A DNA stretch of 64,000 bases. Source: Nocardioides sp. Its GTDB lineage: Bacteria > Actinomycetota > Actinomycetes > Propionibacteriales > Nocardioidaceae. Under the pieces are notes generated by a model that saw nothing but the letters and a program-made list of their open reading frames with translations, was not told the origin of the DNA and did not search any database. A program made the position numbers and the translations under genes. This document shows positions 9,703 to 18,388 of this stretch, piece by piece. The stretch is from assembly GCA_020636915.1 (NCBI GenBank), contig JACJWV010000015.1:78628-142627 (forward strand). Reading direction: 5' to 3'. Within the stretch, counting starts at the first letter, position 1; every line of letters starts with the position of its first letter.

Positions 9703-10937
9703 CGGCGCTCCTCTGCTGACGCACCCGCGGCCGCGAGGCTCTCCCTGAAGGTCATGCCCTTGTCGGCGCGCGGCTCGGGCGGGAGGCCGAGCACCCGCTC
9801 GCCGATGATGTTGCGCAGCACCTCGTCGGTGCCGCCCGCGATCGCCATGCCGGGCAGCACGGCCTGCAGGTCCTGCCAGGTCCGGACCCCGTCGGCGGTG
9901 GCGGCGTACGCCGCGTCGTCGCCCAGCACCCGCACGGCGAGGTCGGCGAGGTCGAGGGCGACCCGGGTGCCGGCGAGCTTGCCGGCGGACGCCTCGGGAC
10001 CGGGGAGCTCTCCCTTGCTGATCTTCGAGAGCTGGCGGTAGCCGGTGTAGCGGATCGCCAGCGAGTCGACGTACGCGCGGCCGAGCCGCTGGCGCGCGAG
10101 CGCCTGCCGGTCGGGGGAGAGGTCCGGGAGACGGGCGGCGACATGGCGGACGACGGCCGCCGCGCCGGGTCCGATCTCGGTGCCCCCGCCGCCGAGGGAG
10201 AGCCGCTCGCTCATCAGCGTCGTCAGCGCGACCCGCCAACCGTCGCCGACGTCGCCGAGCCGCTCGCTGTCGGGGATGACGACGTCGTCGAAGAAGACCT
10301 CGTTGAAGTCGGCTCCGCCACTCATCTGCCGCAGCGGCCGGACCGTCACCCCCGGGGCTCTCATGTCGACCACGAACATGGTCAGGCCCCGGTGCTTGGC
10401 GACGTCGGGGTCGGTGCGGGTGAGCAGGATGCCGTAGTCGGCGAGGTGGGCCAGCGTGGTCCACACCTTCTGCCCGGTCACCCGCCAGCTGCCGTCCTCG
10501 GCCTGCACCGCCCGGGTCCGCAGCGCCGCGAGGTCGCTGCCGGAGGCAGGCTCGCTGAACAGCTGGCACCACAGGTCGTCAGCGCGCAGCAGCCGCCGGA
10601 GGTAGCGCGACCGCTGGTCCTCGCTGCCGTGGTGGATGACCGTCGGGCCGCACATGCCGATGCCGATCAGGTTGATCGGACCGGGTACGTCGGCGCGCGC
10701 CATCTCCTGGTCCACGATGGCCTGCTGCATCGGCGTGCCGCCCTGGCCGCCCGCCTCGACCGGCCAGGTCACGCCGACCAGGCCGCCGTCGTACAGCAGG
10801 GCCTGGCGCTCGCGCGCGACCCGGTCGTCGGAGGTGCGCGGCCCGGAGCGGCGCCCGAGGTCGTCGCGGTGCTCCTCGAGGAAGGCGCGCACCCGGGCGC
10901 GCCAGGCCGCCTCCTCCGGGGTGTCGTCGAAGTCCAT
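9699..10937 (-). CDS. Acyl-CoA dehydrogenase, long subunit-type
   Basis: A 412-aa acyl-CoA dehydrogenase beginning MDFDDTPEEAAWRARVRAFL. The middle domain contains WCQLFSEPASGSDLAALRTR and VTGQKVWTTLAHLADYGILL, the flavin-contacting strands. The C-terminal end LPGMAIAGGTDEVLRNIIGE matches the FadE-type lid of actinobacterial steroid/cyclic-lipid ACADs. The 4-bp overlap with the 338-aa paralog suggests the two form one heteromeric enzyme. A 14-bp gap separates it from the P450 gene, so all four genes are probably one transcript. Substrate unknown. Confidence 0.88.
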   Translation of the reverse strand: MDFDDTPEEAAWRARVRAFLEEHRDDLGRRSGPRTSDDRVARERQALLYDGGLVGVTWPVEAGGQGGTPMQQAIVDQEMARADVPGPINLIGIGMCGPTVIHHGSEDQRSRYLRRLLRADDLWCQLFSEPASGSDLAALRTRAVQAEDGSWRVTGQKVWTTLAHLADYGILLTRTDPDVAKHRGLTMFVVDMRAPGVTVRPLRQMSGGADFNEVFFDDVVIPDSERLGDVGDGWRVALTTLMSERLSLGGGGTEIGPGAAAVVRHVAARLPDLSPDRQALARQRLGRAYVDSLAIRYTGYRQLSKISKGELPGPEASAGKLAGTRVALDLADLAVRVLGDDAAYAATADGVRTWQDLQAVLPGMAIAGGTDEVLRNIIGERVLGLPPEPRADKGMTFRESLAAAGASAEERR

Positions 10938-10951
10938 GGTGTCCTTTCCGG

Positions 10952-12295
10952 CTACCGCGAGCCGTCCCGCACGAGGTCGATCGGCTGGCCGTCCTTCGGG
11001 AACGGGAGCGCGTGGTTGTCCAGGGGGGCGACGTAGGACGGGTCGACGGTCCAGTGGTGGCCGCGCAGGAGCCGGTGCATGATCGCCTTGACCTCGGCGC
11101 CGGCGAAGTAGAGGCCGATGCACTTGTGCACGCCGCCGCCGAACGGCGACCAGGCGAAGCGGTGCGACTTGTCCTCGCGCCGTTCCGGCGAGAAGCGCTC
11201 GGGGTCGAAGGCCGTCGGGTCCGTCCAGTAGTCCTCGAGCAGGTGCGAGAGCTGGAGCGCGACGACGACGTCGGTGTCGTCGGGGATCCGGACGCCCTCG
11301 ACGACGACCTCCCGGACGGTCTTGCGGACCACGACCGGGACGGGGGCGCGCAGCCGCAACGCCTCCTTCATCACCAGGTCGATCGACGGCAGCGCCTCCA
11401 GCTCGGCCAGCGTCGGCTCCGGGCCGAGCGCCAGCGACTCCTGACGGCAGCGCTCCTGCCACTCGGGGTGCTGGCCGAGGAGCTGGAGGATCGTCGAGGT
11501 CGTGATCGTCGACGTGTCGTGCGCGGCCATCATCAAGAAGATCATGTGGTTGACGACGTCGTCGTCGGAGAACCGCTCGCCGTCCTCGGTCTCGATGTGG
11601 CACAGCACCGAGAAGATGTCGTCGGTCCGGGTGGCGCGACGAGCGGGCAGGTAGCCGCGCAGGAAGTCCTCCAGGACCCGCCGACCGCGGTAGGCACGAC
11701 CCCAGCGGGTGAAGGGCACGTCGGCGCGCACGATGCCGGCCGCGGCCTGGACGCAGGAGATGAAGGCGCGGTTGACCGCGTCCATCTCCGCGCGGCTGGT
11801 CGACTCCGCGCCGCCCATGAAGATGTCCGCGGCGATGTCGAGGGTGAGCTGCTTGAGCTTCCAGTAGGCCTGGAAGCCCGGCTCGGTGTCCCAGTCCGCC
11901 GTCCCGGCCTCGATGGCCGGGTGCATGCGTGCGGCGTACCCCTCGAGGCGGTCGCGGGTGAACGCCTCCTGCATGATCCGCCGGTGCACGTGGTGCTCGT
12001 CGAAGTCGATGAGCATCAGCCCGCCGCCGAAGAACGGCCCGACCAGCCGGGTCCACGCCGGCTTGTTGGCGAACGCCTTGTCCTTGTTGCGCAGTGCGGC
12101 CTCCACCGCGTCGGGGCCCAGCAGCATGACCGCCTGGTTGTGGAGCGCGTGGAAGGGCGCGACCGGCCCGTAGGTCTCGTACTGGTGCCGCATCATCGCG
12201 ACCGGGTCGCGCGCGTACTCGAAGACCCGGCCCAGGATCGGCAGCCCGCGGTCCTCCCGCCGCTGCCGCGGCACCTCGACGACGGGTGTGGTCAT
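10952..12295 (-). CDS. Cytochrome P450 (operon leader gene)
   Basis: A 447-aa soluble P450. The heme-binding loop FGGGVHKCIG has its axial thiolate at C392, the ExxR pair is in LVMKEALRLRAPVP, and the I-helix oxygen-activating segment reads MMAAHDTST, where the usual Gly before the acidic residue is replaced by His, as in CYP51-like enzymes. It opens the P450-ACAD-ACAD-ligase block. A hydroxylation or carboxylate-forming step before CoA activation and beta-oxidation is a sensible inference. ATG at 12295 is chosen over a start 20 codons upstream because that region holds the promoter. A divergent TetR gene faces it across 58 bp. Confidence 0.9.
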   Translation of the reverse strand: MTTPVVEVPRQRREDRGLPILGRVFEYARDPVAMMRHQYETYGPVAPFHALHNQAVMLLGPDAVEAALRNKDKAFANKPAWTRLVGPFFGGGLMLIDFDEHHVHRRIMQEAFTRDRLEGYAARMHPAIEAGTADWDTEPGFQAYWKLKQLTLDIAADIFMGGAESTSRAEMDAVNRAFISCVQAAAGIVRADVPFTRWGRAYRGRRVLEDFLRGYLPARRATRTDDIFSVLCHIETEDGERFSDDDVVNHMIFLMMAAHDTSTITTSTILQLLGQHPEWQERCRQESLALGPEPTLAELEALPSIDLVMKEALRLRAPVPVVVRKTVREVVVEGVRIPDDTDVVVALQLSHLLEDYWTDPTAFDPERFSPERREDKSHRFAWSPFGGGVHKCIGLYFAGAEVKAIMHRLLRGHHWTVDPSYVAPLDNHALPFPKDGQPIDLVRDGSR

Positions 12296-12302
12296 GCGCA
12301 CA

Positions 12303-12330
12303 CGATCAATGAGGAAGGATGCCCTGTCAA
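12303..12330 (-). promoter_or_regulatory. Predicted promoter of the P450-fadE-fadE-fadD block
   Basis: On the minus strand TTGACA (12330-12325) is a perfect -35 hexamer, followed after 16 bp by TGATCG (12308-12303) as a weak -10. The predicted start would fall within a few bases of the P450 ATG at 12295, giving a very short or leaderless mRNA. The whole segment lies in the 58-bp gap shared with the divergent TetR gene, so that repressor is the obvious candidate regulator. Confidence 0.45.
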
Positions 12331-12353
12331 CCTTCTGTGAGACGCTGACGCCC

Positions 12354-12962
12354 ATGGCCGTGCAGTCGGGCGTCTACCGGGGCGTGAGCGCGCAGGAGCG
12401 CGCCGCGGAGCGTCGCGAGCGGCTGCTCGAGGCGACGCTCGGCGTCTGGGCCGACCCCGAGGTCAGCACGACGATGACCAACGTCTGCGCGCGCGCCGGC
12501 CTGTCGGAGCGCTACTTCTACGAGAGCTTCGCCAACCTCGACGCCGCCCAGACCGCGGTGCTCGACCAGGTCGCCACCGAGATCGAGACGAGGACCCAGG
12601 AGGCCGGGGACCTGGCCGGGCCGGACCCGGCGGCGCGGGCGCTGGCCTCGGTCAGCGCCTTCGTGCAGCTGCTCGTGGACGATCCCCGCAAGGGGCGGGT
12701 CGCGATCGTCGAGGCCGCCGCGATGCCGTCGTTGCGGCCGCGCCGCACCGAGCTGATGCGCCACTTCGCCCACCGGACCGCGGAGTCCGCCCGCGAGCTG
12801 GGCCTCTCACCGCTGGGCGGCCCCGAGGACGAGCTGGCAGGCTTGCTGTTCATCGGCGGCGTGGCCGAGCTGGTGACCGCCTGGCTGGACGGTGTCGTCG
12901 ACGCGACCCCGGACGAGCTGGTCGCCGCCGCCGCTCGCAGCTTCCTCGCGCTCTACCGCTGA
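12354..12962 (+). CDS. TetR-family transcriptional regulator
   Basis: A 202-aa regulator. The N-terminal HTH spans about residues 20-65 (ERRERLLEATLGVW, then TMTNVCARAGLSERYFYESF). The C-terminal ligand domain ends DELVAAAARSFLALYR. It is transcribed divergently from the P450 block with 58 bp between, the classic arrangement for a TetR repressor of the neighbouring catabolic operon; the ligand would then be a substrate or CoA ester. The ATG at 12354 (MAVQSGVYRGVSAQ) is chosen because the longer frame reads through the shared promoter region. Confidence 0.88.
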   Translation: MAVQSGVYRGVSAQERAAERRERLLEATLGVWADPEVSTTMTNVCARAGLSERYFYESFANLDAAQTAVLDQVATEIETRTQEAGDLAGPDPAARALASVSAFVQLLVDDPRKGRVAIVEAAAMPSLRPRRTELMRHFAHRTAESARELGLSPLGGPEDELAGLLFIGGVAELVTAWLDGVVDATPDELVAAAARSFLALYR

Positions 12963-13018
12963 GGGAGCGGTGGACGGAGCCCGGGACCGGGTTCGGGGGG
13001 ACGCCCTACGCTCGGCGC

Positions 13019-14551
13019 GTGGCCGTCTCCGTGCGCGAGGCCCTCGCGCTCCCCGTGCTGGCCGCCGGCGACCCGGTGGTGCTCAGCGGCGAGCGGGGTC
13101 TGGACGCCCGGATCCGGTGGGCGCACGTCTCGGAGGTGCGCGACGTCGGGGCCGTGCTGGTCGGCGACGAGCTGGTGCTCAGCACCGGCATCGCGATGGC
13201 GGCCTCGCCGGCCGCCGCCGACGACTTCGTGCGTCAGCTGGTCGAGGTCGGCGCCGCCGGGCTGGTCGTCGAGCTGAGCACGGCGTACCCCTCGGTGCCG
13301 GAGCAGGCGCTGCGTCGGGCGCGCGCCGCCGACTTCCCCCTGGTGGTGCTCAACCGCCCGGTCCGGTTCGTCGAGGTGACCGAGGCGGTGCACCGGGCGA
13401 TCGTGGCCGAGCAGTACGACGAGGTGCGGTTCGCGGGCGACGTCCACCAGACCTTCACCGACCTCGGGCTCGCGCGGGCGCCGATGGCGCGGCTGGTCGA
13501 GGCGGCCGCGGACCTGGTGGGCGGCTCGGTGGTGCTGGAGGACCTGGGACGCCACGTGCTGGTCGCCGCCGCGCGGCAGGAGCCGGTCGACCGCCTGCTC
13601 GTCGACTGGGAGCGCCGGTCGCGGCTGACGCCGTACCTGCGGGAGACCGGCGTCGGCGGCCCCGAGGGTTGGCTGACCACGCCCGTCGGCATCCAGGGCG
13701 GGGCGTGGGGCCGGTTGGTGCTCCCCGCCGGTCGGGACGAGCCCCGGGTGCGGATGGTGGCCGAGCGCACGGCGTCGGCCCTCGAGCTCGGGCGGATGAT
13801 CGAGCGCGACGACACCGCTCTCCAGCTGCGCGTGCACGGCGGCTTCCTGCTCGACCTGCTCGACGGCCGGGTCGGCAGCGAGGTGGTGGCCGCCGCGCGG
13901 CTGCGCGCCCTCGGGGTGCCGGCGGCCACGTCGTACGTCGGCGCGGTCGCGCGGCTGCGCTCCGAGGCTCCGGTCGACCGGTTGGTGCCGGCACTGGGCG
14001 ACCTCCCGGGGCTGGTCGGCGTCCTCGACGCCGTCCACGTCGGCCTGCTCGTCCCGGCCGACACCGACCTCGACGCCCTCGCCCGCGCCCTCGCGGTCGT
14101 CGAGCCCGAGGCGGTGCTCGCGGCCGGCGCTCCGGTCGGCGGGGTGCTGGCCACCGCGTCGTCCCTGCGCTCCGCGCGTGCCGTCGCGGACGTGGCCGTG
14201 ACCCTGCCCGCGGTCGACGGCTGCGTGCGGCAGTCCGACATCCGGCTGCCCGGCCTGCTGATGTCGCTGCGCGAGGACGCGCGGCTGCAGGAGTTCGCCG
14301 AGGCCGAGCTCGGGGCGCTGCTCGAGCACGAGGCGCGGCACGGGGGCGGACTCGTCGAGCTGCTGCGCCAGTTCCTCGCCGTCGGCGGGAACAAGACCGA
14401 GCTGGCCCGGGTCGCCCACCGCAACCGGACCTCGCTCTACCCCGCCCTCAGACGGCTCGAGGAGCTGGTCGGCCACCCGCTCGACGACCCGGCCTCCCGC
14501 CTCTCGCTCGGCGTGGCGCTGCTGGCCCACGACCAGGCCCGCCGGCTGTAG
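13019..14551 (+). CDS. PucR-family transcriptional regulator
   Basis: A 510-aa regulator with a GTG start. The N-terminal PucR domain (about 1-125) includes ALALPVLAAGDPVVLSGERG and DVGAVLVGDELVLSTG. A central region (about 280-400) corresponds to the GGDEF-like CdaR segment. The C-terminal HTH_30 domain carries LLRQFLAVGGNKTELARVAH and NRTSLYPALRRLEEL near residues 455-490. PucR proteins regulate purine, polyamine and amino-acid catabolism and often sit by class III aminotransferases and MMSDH genes; here such genes lie about 6 kb away, so a link is possible but unproven. It ends beside a 32-bp tandem repeat. Confidence 0.88.
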   Translation: MAVSVREALALPVLAAGDPVVLSGERGLDARIRWAHVSEVRDVGAVLVGDELVLSTGIAMAASPAAADDFVRQLVEVGAAGLVVELSTAYPSVPEQALRRARAADFPLVVLNRPVRFVEVTEAVHRAIVAEQYDEVRFAGDVHQTFTDLGLARAPMARLVEAAADLVGGSVVLEDLGRHVLVAAARQEPVDRLLVDWERRSRLTPYLRETGVGGPEGWLTTPVGIQGGAWGRLVLPAGRDEPRVRMVAERTASALELGRMIERDDTALQLRVHGGFLLDLLDGRVGSEVVAAARLRALGVPAATSYVGAVARLRSEAPVDRLVPALGDLPGLVGVLDAVHVGLLVPADTDLDALARALAVVEPEAVLAAGAPVGGVLATASSLRSARAVADVAVTLPAVDGCVRQSDIRLPGLLMSLREDARLQEFAEAELGALLEHEARHGGGLVELLRQFLAVGGNKTELARVAHRNRTSLYPALRRLEELVGHPLDDPASRLSLGVALLAHDQARRL

Positions 14552-14557
14552 CCCGCC

Positions 14558-14661
14558 GAGTCGGCGCGTCTTGCTCGCGCAGGGGTGCTGAGTCGGCGCG
14601 TCTTGCTCGCGCAGGGGTGCCGAGTCGGCGCGTCTTGCTCGCGCAGGGGTGCTGAGTCGGC
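14558..14661. repeat. 32-bp direct tandem repeat, three full units plus a partial
   Basis: Units start at 14558, 14590 and 14622 with a truncated fourth at 14654-14661. Each begins GAGTCGGCGCGTCTTGCTCG and ends in CAGGGGTGCT or CAGGGGTGCC; the third base from the end and flanks are otherwise nearly invariant. The array fills the whole gap between the convergent PucR and LysE-type genes and stops just before the LysE stop codon. There is no spacer, so it is not a CRISPR array. Confidence 0.95.
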
Positions 14662-14663
14662 GA

Positions 14664-15305
14664 TCAGTCGCTGGCCACCAGCGCGGCGCCGAGGCCGATC
14701 ATCATCACCCCGCCGGCGACACCGAGCTTGTCCAGCCGGTGGGGCCGGCGGGCGAACCAGTCTCGTGCCCGGCTGGCCGCCAGCGCCCACACCGAGTCCG
14801 AGCAGGCCGCCATCACGCCGAAGACGACGCCGAGCAGCGCGAGCTGGACGCCGGTGTGCCCGGCCGGCTCGTTGACGAACTGGGGCAGGAACGCCACGAA
14901 GAACACGATCGTCTTGGGGTTGGTCAGGCCCACCGTGAATCCGATCCGCAGCGACCGCAGGGCGGGCGCGCGCTGCACGGTGAGGTGATCGACCGCCGTG
15001 AGCGCGGCGCGGGCGTCCGCACGGTGTCGGATCGCCTGGACGCCGAGCCACACGACGTACGCCGCCCCGACGATCTTGAGCACGACGTACGCCTGGGTGC
15101 TCGCGGCGACGACGGCGCCGAGGCCGACCGCGACCAGCAGCACCTGCGCGGTCACCCCGAGCGCGTTGCCGACGACCGAGAGGAGCGCGTCGCGGCGGCC
15201 CACGGTCAGGGCCCGGCCGATCGTGAAGAGCAGGCTGGGTCCCGGGACCTGGATGAAGAGCGCGCTCGCGATCAGGAACGCGAGCCACTGGCTGGTCGTC
15301 GGCAC
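14664..15305 (-). CDS. LysE/RhtB-family amino-acid exporter
   Basis: A 213-aa inner-membrane protein with about six hydrophobic segments. The N-terminal FLIASALFIQVPGPSLLFTI carries the PGP motif typical of LysE/RhtB exporters, and IGFTVGLTNPKTIVFFVAFL in the middle is the second family signature (NPK). The GTG start at 15305 is used because no ATG lies nearby and the homologous N-terminus begins here. The exported solute (basic, homoserine-like or other amino acid) is unknown. It is divergent from a tandem GNAT gene with 60 bp between. Confidence 0.88.
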   Translation of the reverse strand: MPTTSQWLAFLIASALFIQVPGPSLLFTIGRALTVGRRDALLSVVGNALGVTAQVLLVAVGLGAVVAASTQAYVVLKIVGAAYVVWLGVQAIRHRADARAALTAVDHLTVQRAPALRSLRIGFTVGLTNPKTIVFFVAFLPQFVNEPAGHTGVQLALLGVVFGVMAACSDSVWALAASRARDWFARRPHRLDKLGVAGGVMMIGLGAALVASD

Positions 15306-15365
15306 CCCGTCATTGTGCTCGAAAGGGCGTTGCCGCGCGCGCCTGTTCTCTGCTGGGCTCGGTCC

Positions 15366-16187
15366 GTGAGCCACGACCACCCGGACCTGACCGAGCTGCG
15401 GGCCCTGGCGCAGGCCTGCCTCGACGCCGACGGCGGCCTGCCCCTGCTGACCGACGACGGCCTGCTGCGCGCCCGGTTGCGCTCCGGGGAGACCCACGAG
15501 GTCCGCGACGGTGACGGCGTGCTGGTCGCCGCCGCGGCGGTGACGGTCCGCGAGGACGGCGCTGCCACCTCCGGTCTCGTGCACCCCGACCACCGCGGTC
15601 AGGGGCACGGGCGGGCGCTCCTCGGCTGGGCGGTCGAGCGTGCCGGCGGCGTACCCCTGACGGTGACGTGCGAGGACGTCAACCCGTCGGCCGAGCGGCT
15701 CTATGCGCGGTTCGGCCTCGAGCGCACCTTCGCCGAGGCGGTGATGCGGCACCCGTTGGGCTCCGTGCCGGACGTCCCGGTGCCGGCGGGCACGACGCTC
15801 GTCCCGGTGGCGCAGGCGCGCCTGGGCGACCTGTTCGCGGCGTACGTCGGCTCCTTCCGCGACCGCCCCGGCTTCCCCGACCCCACCGAGGCCGCGTGGC
15901 TCGAGGAGCTCGACGAGGACGACGAGTGGCGCCGCGACGTGTCGGCGGTCGCGCTCGACGAAGACGGGCGGCCGGTCGGTTTCGTCAACGTCCTGGGCAG
16001 CTGGATCGACCAGGTCGGCGTCGTCCCGGCTTGGCGCGGCCGCGGCCTCGGCACCCACCTCGTGGTCCGCGCCCTCCGGGCGCTCGACGGCGAGGCCTGG
16101 CTGACCGTGAACGAGGACAACCCCGCGCAGCAGCTCTACGCCTCGCTGGGCTTCGAGCGGTACGGCGTCCGCGGCCGCTGGCGCTGA
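15366..16187 (+). CDS. Tandem-domain GNAT acetyltransferase
   Basis: A 273-aa protein made of two GNAT folds. The first (about 1-135) has LVHPDHRGQGHGRALLGWAV and ends NPSAERLYARFGLERTF. The second (about 145-273) has VGVVPAWRGRGLGTHLVVRA and NPAQQLYASLGFERYG. Both keep the R/Q-x-x-G-x-G/A acetyl-CoA loop. The architecture resembles mycothiol synthase MshD, but the C-terminal MshD signature is not evident, so it is left as a generic GNAT. GTG at 15366 is the start that fits the domain boundary. Confidence 0.82.
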   Translation: MSHDHPDLTELRALAQACLDADGGLPLLTDDGLLRARLRSGETHEVRDGDGVLVAAAAVTVREDGAATSGLVHPDHRGQGHGRALLGWAVERAGGVPLTVTCEDVNPSAERLYARFGLERTFAEAVMRHPLGSVPDVPVPAGTTLVPVAQARLGDLFAAYVGSFRDRPGFPDPTEAAWLEELDEDDEWRRDVSAVALDEDGRPVGFVNVLGSWIDQVGVVPAWRGRGLGTHLVVRALRALDGEAWLTVNEDNPAQQLYASLGFERYGVRGRWR

Positions 16188-16250
16188 CCGACCCTCGGCG
16201 CAGGACGCATCCGACCGAAACCTCCCTTGCTCTGCTGAAGGTGCTTTAGC

Positions 16251-17369
16251 ATGGCAAGCATGATGCTGACCGAGCGCGAGCGCGAGATCGTCGCGCTCCT
16301 GCGCCGGGACCCGCTCATCGGGTCGGCGGCGATGGCGGCGGCGCTCGGCACCACCCGGGCCGCCGTCAACGTCCACCTGTCCAACCTGGGCAAGAAGGGC
16401 GTCGTCCTCGGGCGCGGCTACCTCCTCAGCGAGGAGCCCTCGGTGGTCGTGGTGGGCGGCGCCAACATGGACGTCAAGGCCCACAGCGCACGGGCCGCCG
16501 TGCCCGCCACCAGCAACCCCGGGACCGCCACCATGGCCGCCGGCGGCGTGGGCCGGAACGTGGCCGAGAACCTCGCCCGGCTCGGCACCCGCACCCACCT
16601 CGTCGCCGCGATCGGCAGCGACGGGCTGGGCGACCAGGTGCTCGCCGCGACGTCGGGCGCCGGCGTCCACGTCGAGCACGTACGACGCAGTGCACGGTCG
16701 ACCGGCACCTACACGGCCGTCCTCGACGCCGACGGCGAGCTCGTCGTCGCGGTCGCCGACATGGCCGCCACCGACGAGCTGGCGCCCGAGCAGGTCGATG
16801 CGGCGCGCGACCTGGTCGCCACGGCCGAGCTCGTCGTGCTCGACGGCAACCTCGGCACCGCGACGCTCGGCTTCGCGCTGGACCTCGCGAACGCCGCCGG
16901 CACGCGCGTCGTGCTCGAGCCGGTCAGCGTCCCGAAGGCCGCCGCGCTGGTGCCGCTGGTGACGCCGGAGCGTCCGCTCCACGCCGTCACGCCCAACCGT
17001 GACGAGCTGGGGGCGCTCACCGGCCTGCCGACCCGCACCGCCCGTCAGGTCGCGCGCGCCGCCGCCGCGCTCCACGACCGCGGCGTCGAGCTGGTGTGGG
17101 TGCGGCTGGGCCCCGCCGGCTCGCTGCTCAGCGCGCCCGGCGGGACCACCGAGCTCGCCGCCGTACCCGCCTCGGCGGTGGGGGGCGTCGTCGACGTCAC
17201 GGGCGCCGGCGACGCCATGCTCGCCGCCTTCTGCCACGCGCTGCTCGGTGGCGCCCGGCCCGCGGAGGCGGCGGCGTACGGGCACGCCGCCGCCGCGCTC
17301 ACCGTCGCCAGCCCCTACACCGTCCGACCCGACCTCACCGACCGACTCGTCAGGAGCCTGCTGCCATGA
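16251..17369 (+). CDS. psuK: Pseudouridine kinase with N-terminal HTH (PfkB family)
   Basis: A 372-aa protein. Residues 1-60 form a winged HTH (REREIVALLRRDPLIGSAAM, TTRAAVNVHLSNLGKKG) as found in PsuK/YeiC-type kinases. The rest is a ribokinase fold: GGANMDVKAHS at the start, AAGGVGRNVAENLARLG for sugar binding, and DVTGAGDAMLAAF with the catalytic Asp near the end. It phosphorylates pseudouridine at the 5' position. The stop overlaps the psuG start by 4 bp (ATGA). The HTH may allow self-regulation. The start sequence ATGGCAAGC has a second in-frame ATG at codon 4 that could also serve. Confidence 0.9.
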   Translation: MASMMLTEREREIVALLRRDPLIGSAAMAAALGTTRAAVNVHLSNLGKKGVVLGRGYLLSEEPSVVVVGGANMDVKAHSARAAVPATSNPGTATMAAGGVGRNVAENLARLGTRTHLVAAIGSDGLGDQVLAATSGAGVHVEHVRRSARSTGTYTAVLDADGELVVAVADMAATDELAPEQVDAARDLVATAELVVLDGNLGTATLGFALDLANAAGTRVVLEPVSVPKAAALVPLVTPERPLHAVTPNRDELGALTGLPTRTARQVARAAAALHDRGVELVWVRLGPAGSLLSAPGGTTELAAVPASAVGGVVDVTGAGDAMLAAFCHALLGGARPAEAAAYGHAAAALTVASPYTVRPDLTDRLVRSLLP

Positions 17370-18289
17370 CCGCGCCCCACCCGCTGCTCACCCTCACCGA
17401 GGAGGTCGCCGACGCGCTACGCGACGGCGCACCGGTGGTCGCGCTGGAGAGCACGATCATCAGCCACGGGATGCCCTACCCCCAGAACGTCGCGATGGCG
17501 ACCGAGGTCGAGGGCATCATCCGCGACCACGGCGCAGTACCCGCGACGATCGCGGTTCTCGACGGCCGCCCGCGCGTCGGCCTGGGTGCCGACGACCTCG
17601 AGCTGCTCGCCAGCCACGGCGACGTCACGAAGGTGAGCGTGCGGGACCTGCCGCTCGTCGTGGCGCGCGGCACCCACGGCGCCACCACGGTGGCGGCGAC
17701 GATGCGCCTGGCCTCCCTCGCCGGGATCGAGGTCTTCGTGACCGGCGGCCTGGGCGGCGTGCACCGCGGTGCCCAGCAGACCTTCGACGTCTCGGCCGAC
17801 CTCACCGAGCTCGGGCAGACGTCGGTCGGGGTCGTCTCCGCGGGGGTGAAGTCGATCCTCGACATCGGCCTGACGCTGGAGACCCTCGAGACCCTGGGCG
17901 TGCCGGTGCTCGCCGTGGGCAGCGACGAGTTCCCGTCGTTCTACTCCCGCAGCAGCGGGCACGCCGCCCCGAACCGTGTCGACACCGCGGCCGAGGTCGC
18001 GGCGGTGATGCGCGCGAAGTGGGACCTCGGGCTCGCCGGCGGGGTCGTGGTCGCCAACCCGATCCCGGAGGAGGACGAGATCCCCGCCGACGAGATCGGG
18101 CTGATCATCGACCAGGCCCTCGCCGACATGGAGCGGCTCGGCATCCACGGCAAGGACGCGACGCCGTACCTCCTCGGCCGGATCGTCGAGATCACCGGTG
18201 GCGCCTCGCTCACCGCGAACATCGCCCTGGTCCGCCACAACGCGCGCCTGGGCGCCGCGATCGCGCGGGAGCTGGCGGCGCTGGCCTGA
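17366..18289 (+). CDS. psuG: Pseudouridine-5'-phosphate glycosidase
   Basis: A 307-aa enzyme that splits pseudouridine 5'-phosphate into uracil and ribose 5-phosphate. Family landmarks are VALESTIISHGMPYPQN near residue 25-41, GTHGATTVAATMRLA near 102-116, the conserved FVTGGLGGVHRGAQ, and the catalytic Lys K162 in SAGVKSILDIG. Length is normal for the family. It is translationally coupled to the kinase upstream, giving a complete pseudouridine catabolic pair. After its TGA the same frame stays open for another 90 codons to 18562 (see the small ORF entry). Confidence 0.95.
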   Translation: MTAPHPLLTLTEEVADALRDGAPVVALESTIISHGMPYPQNVAMATEVEGIIRDHGAVPATIAVLDGRPRVGLGADDLELLASHGDVTKVSVRDLPLVVARGTHGATTVAATMRLASLAGIEVFVTGGLGGVHRGAQQTFDVSADLTELGQTSVGVVSAGVKSILDIGLTLETLETLGVPVLAVGSDEFPSFYSRSSGHAAPNRVDTAAEVAAVMRAKWDLGLAGGVVVANPIPEEDEIPADEIGLIIDQALADMERLGIHGKDATPYLLGRIVEITGGASLTANIALVRHNARLGAAIARELAALA

Positions 18290-18388
18290 ACCCCGCGGGC
18301 CCGGGCCCGCGCCGGCCTGAACCGCGCTGGCCTGGACCGCGCTGGCCTGAGGTGTATCTGGCGGCGCGCAGTCGCCTCCTGGGCCGAC

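Noticed and set aside
13019..14551. PucR gene as dedicated regulator of the aminotransferase-mmsA block
   Set aside because: It is about 6 kb away with an unrelated operon and TetR gene between; kept only as a possibility.
14558..14661. Regular 32-bp repeats as a CRISPR array
   Set aside because: Units abut with no spacers, only three copies, and no cas genes nearby.
15366..16187. Tandem GNAT as mycothiol synthase MshD
   Set aside because: Two GNAT domains fit, but the C-terminal MshD signature is not seen and length is shorter.
14664..17285. Very long minus-strand open frame (873 codons) across GNAT and psuK genes
   Set aside because: Only its last 213 codons form a known protein (LysE type). 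The rest is an antisense shadow in GC-rich DNA with His/Arg/Gly-rich translation.
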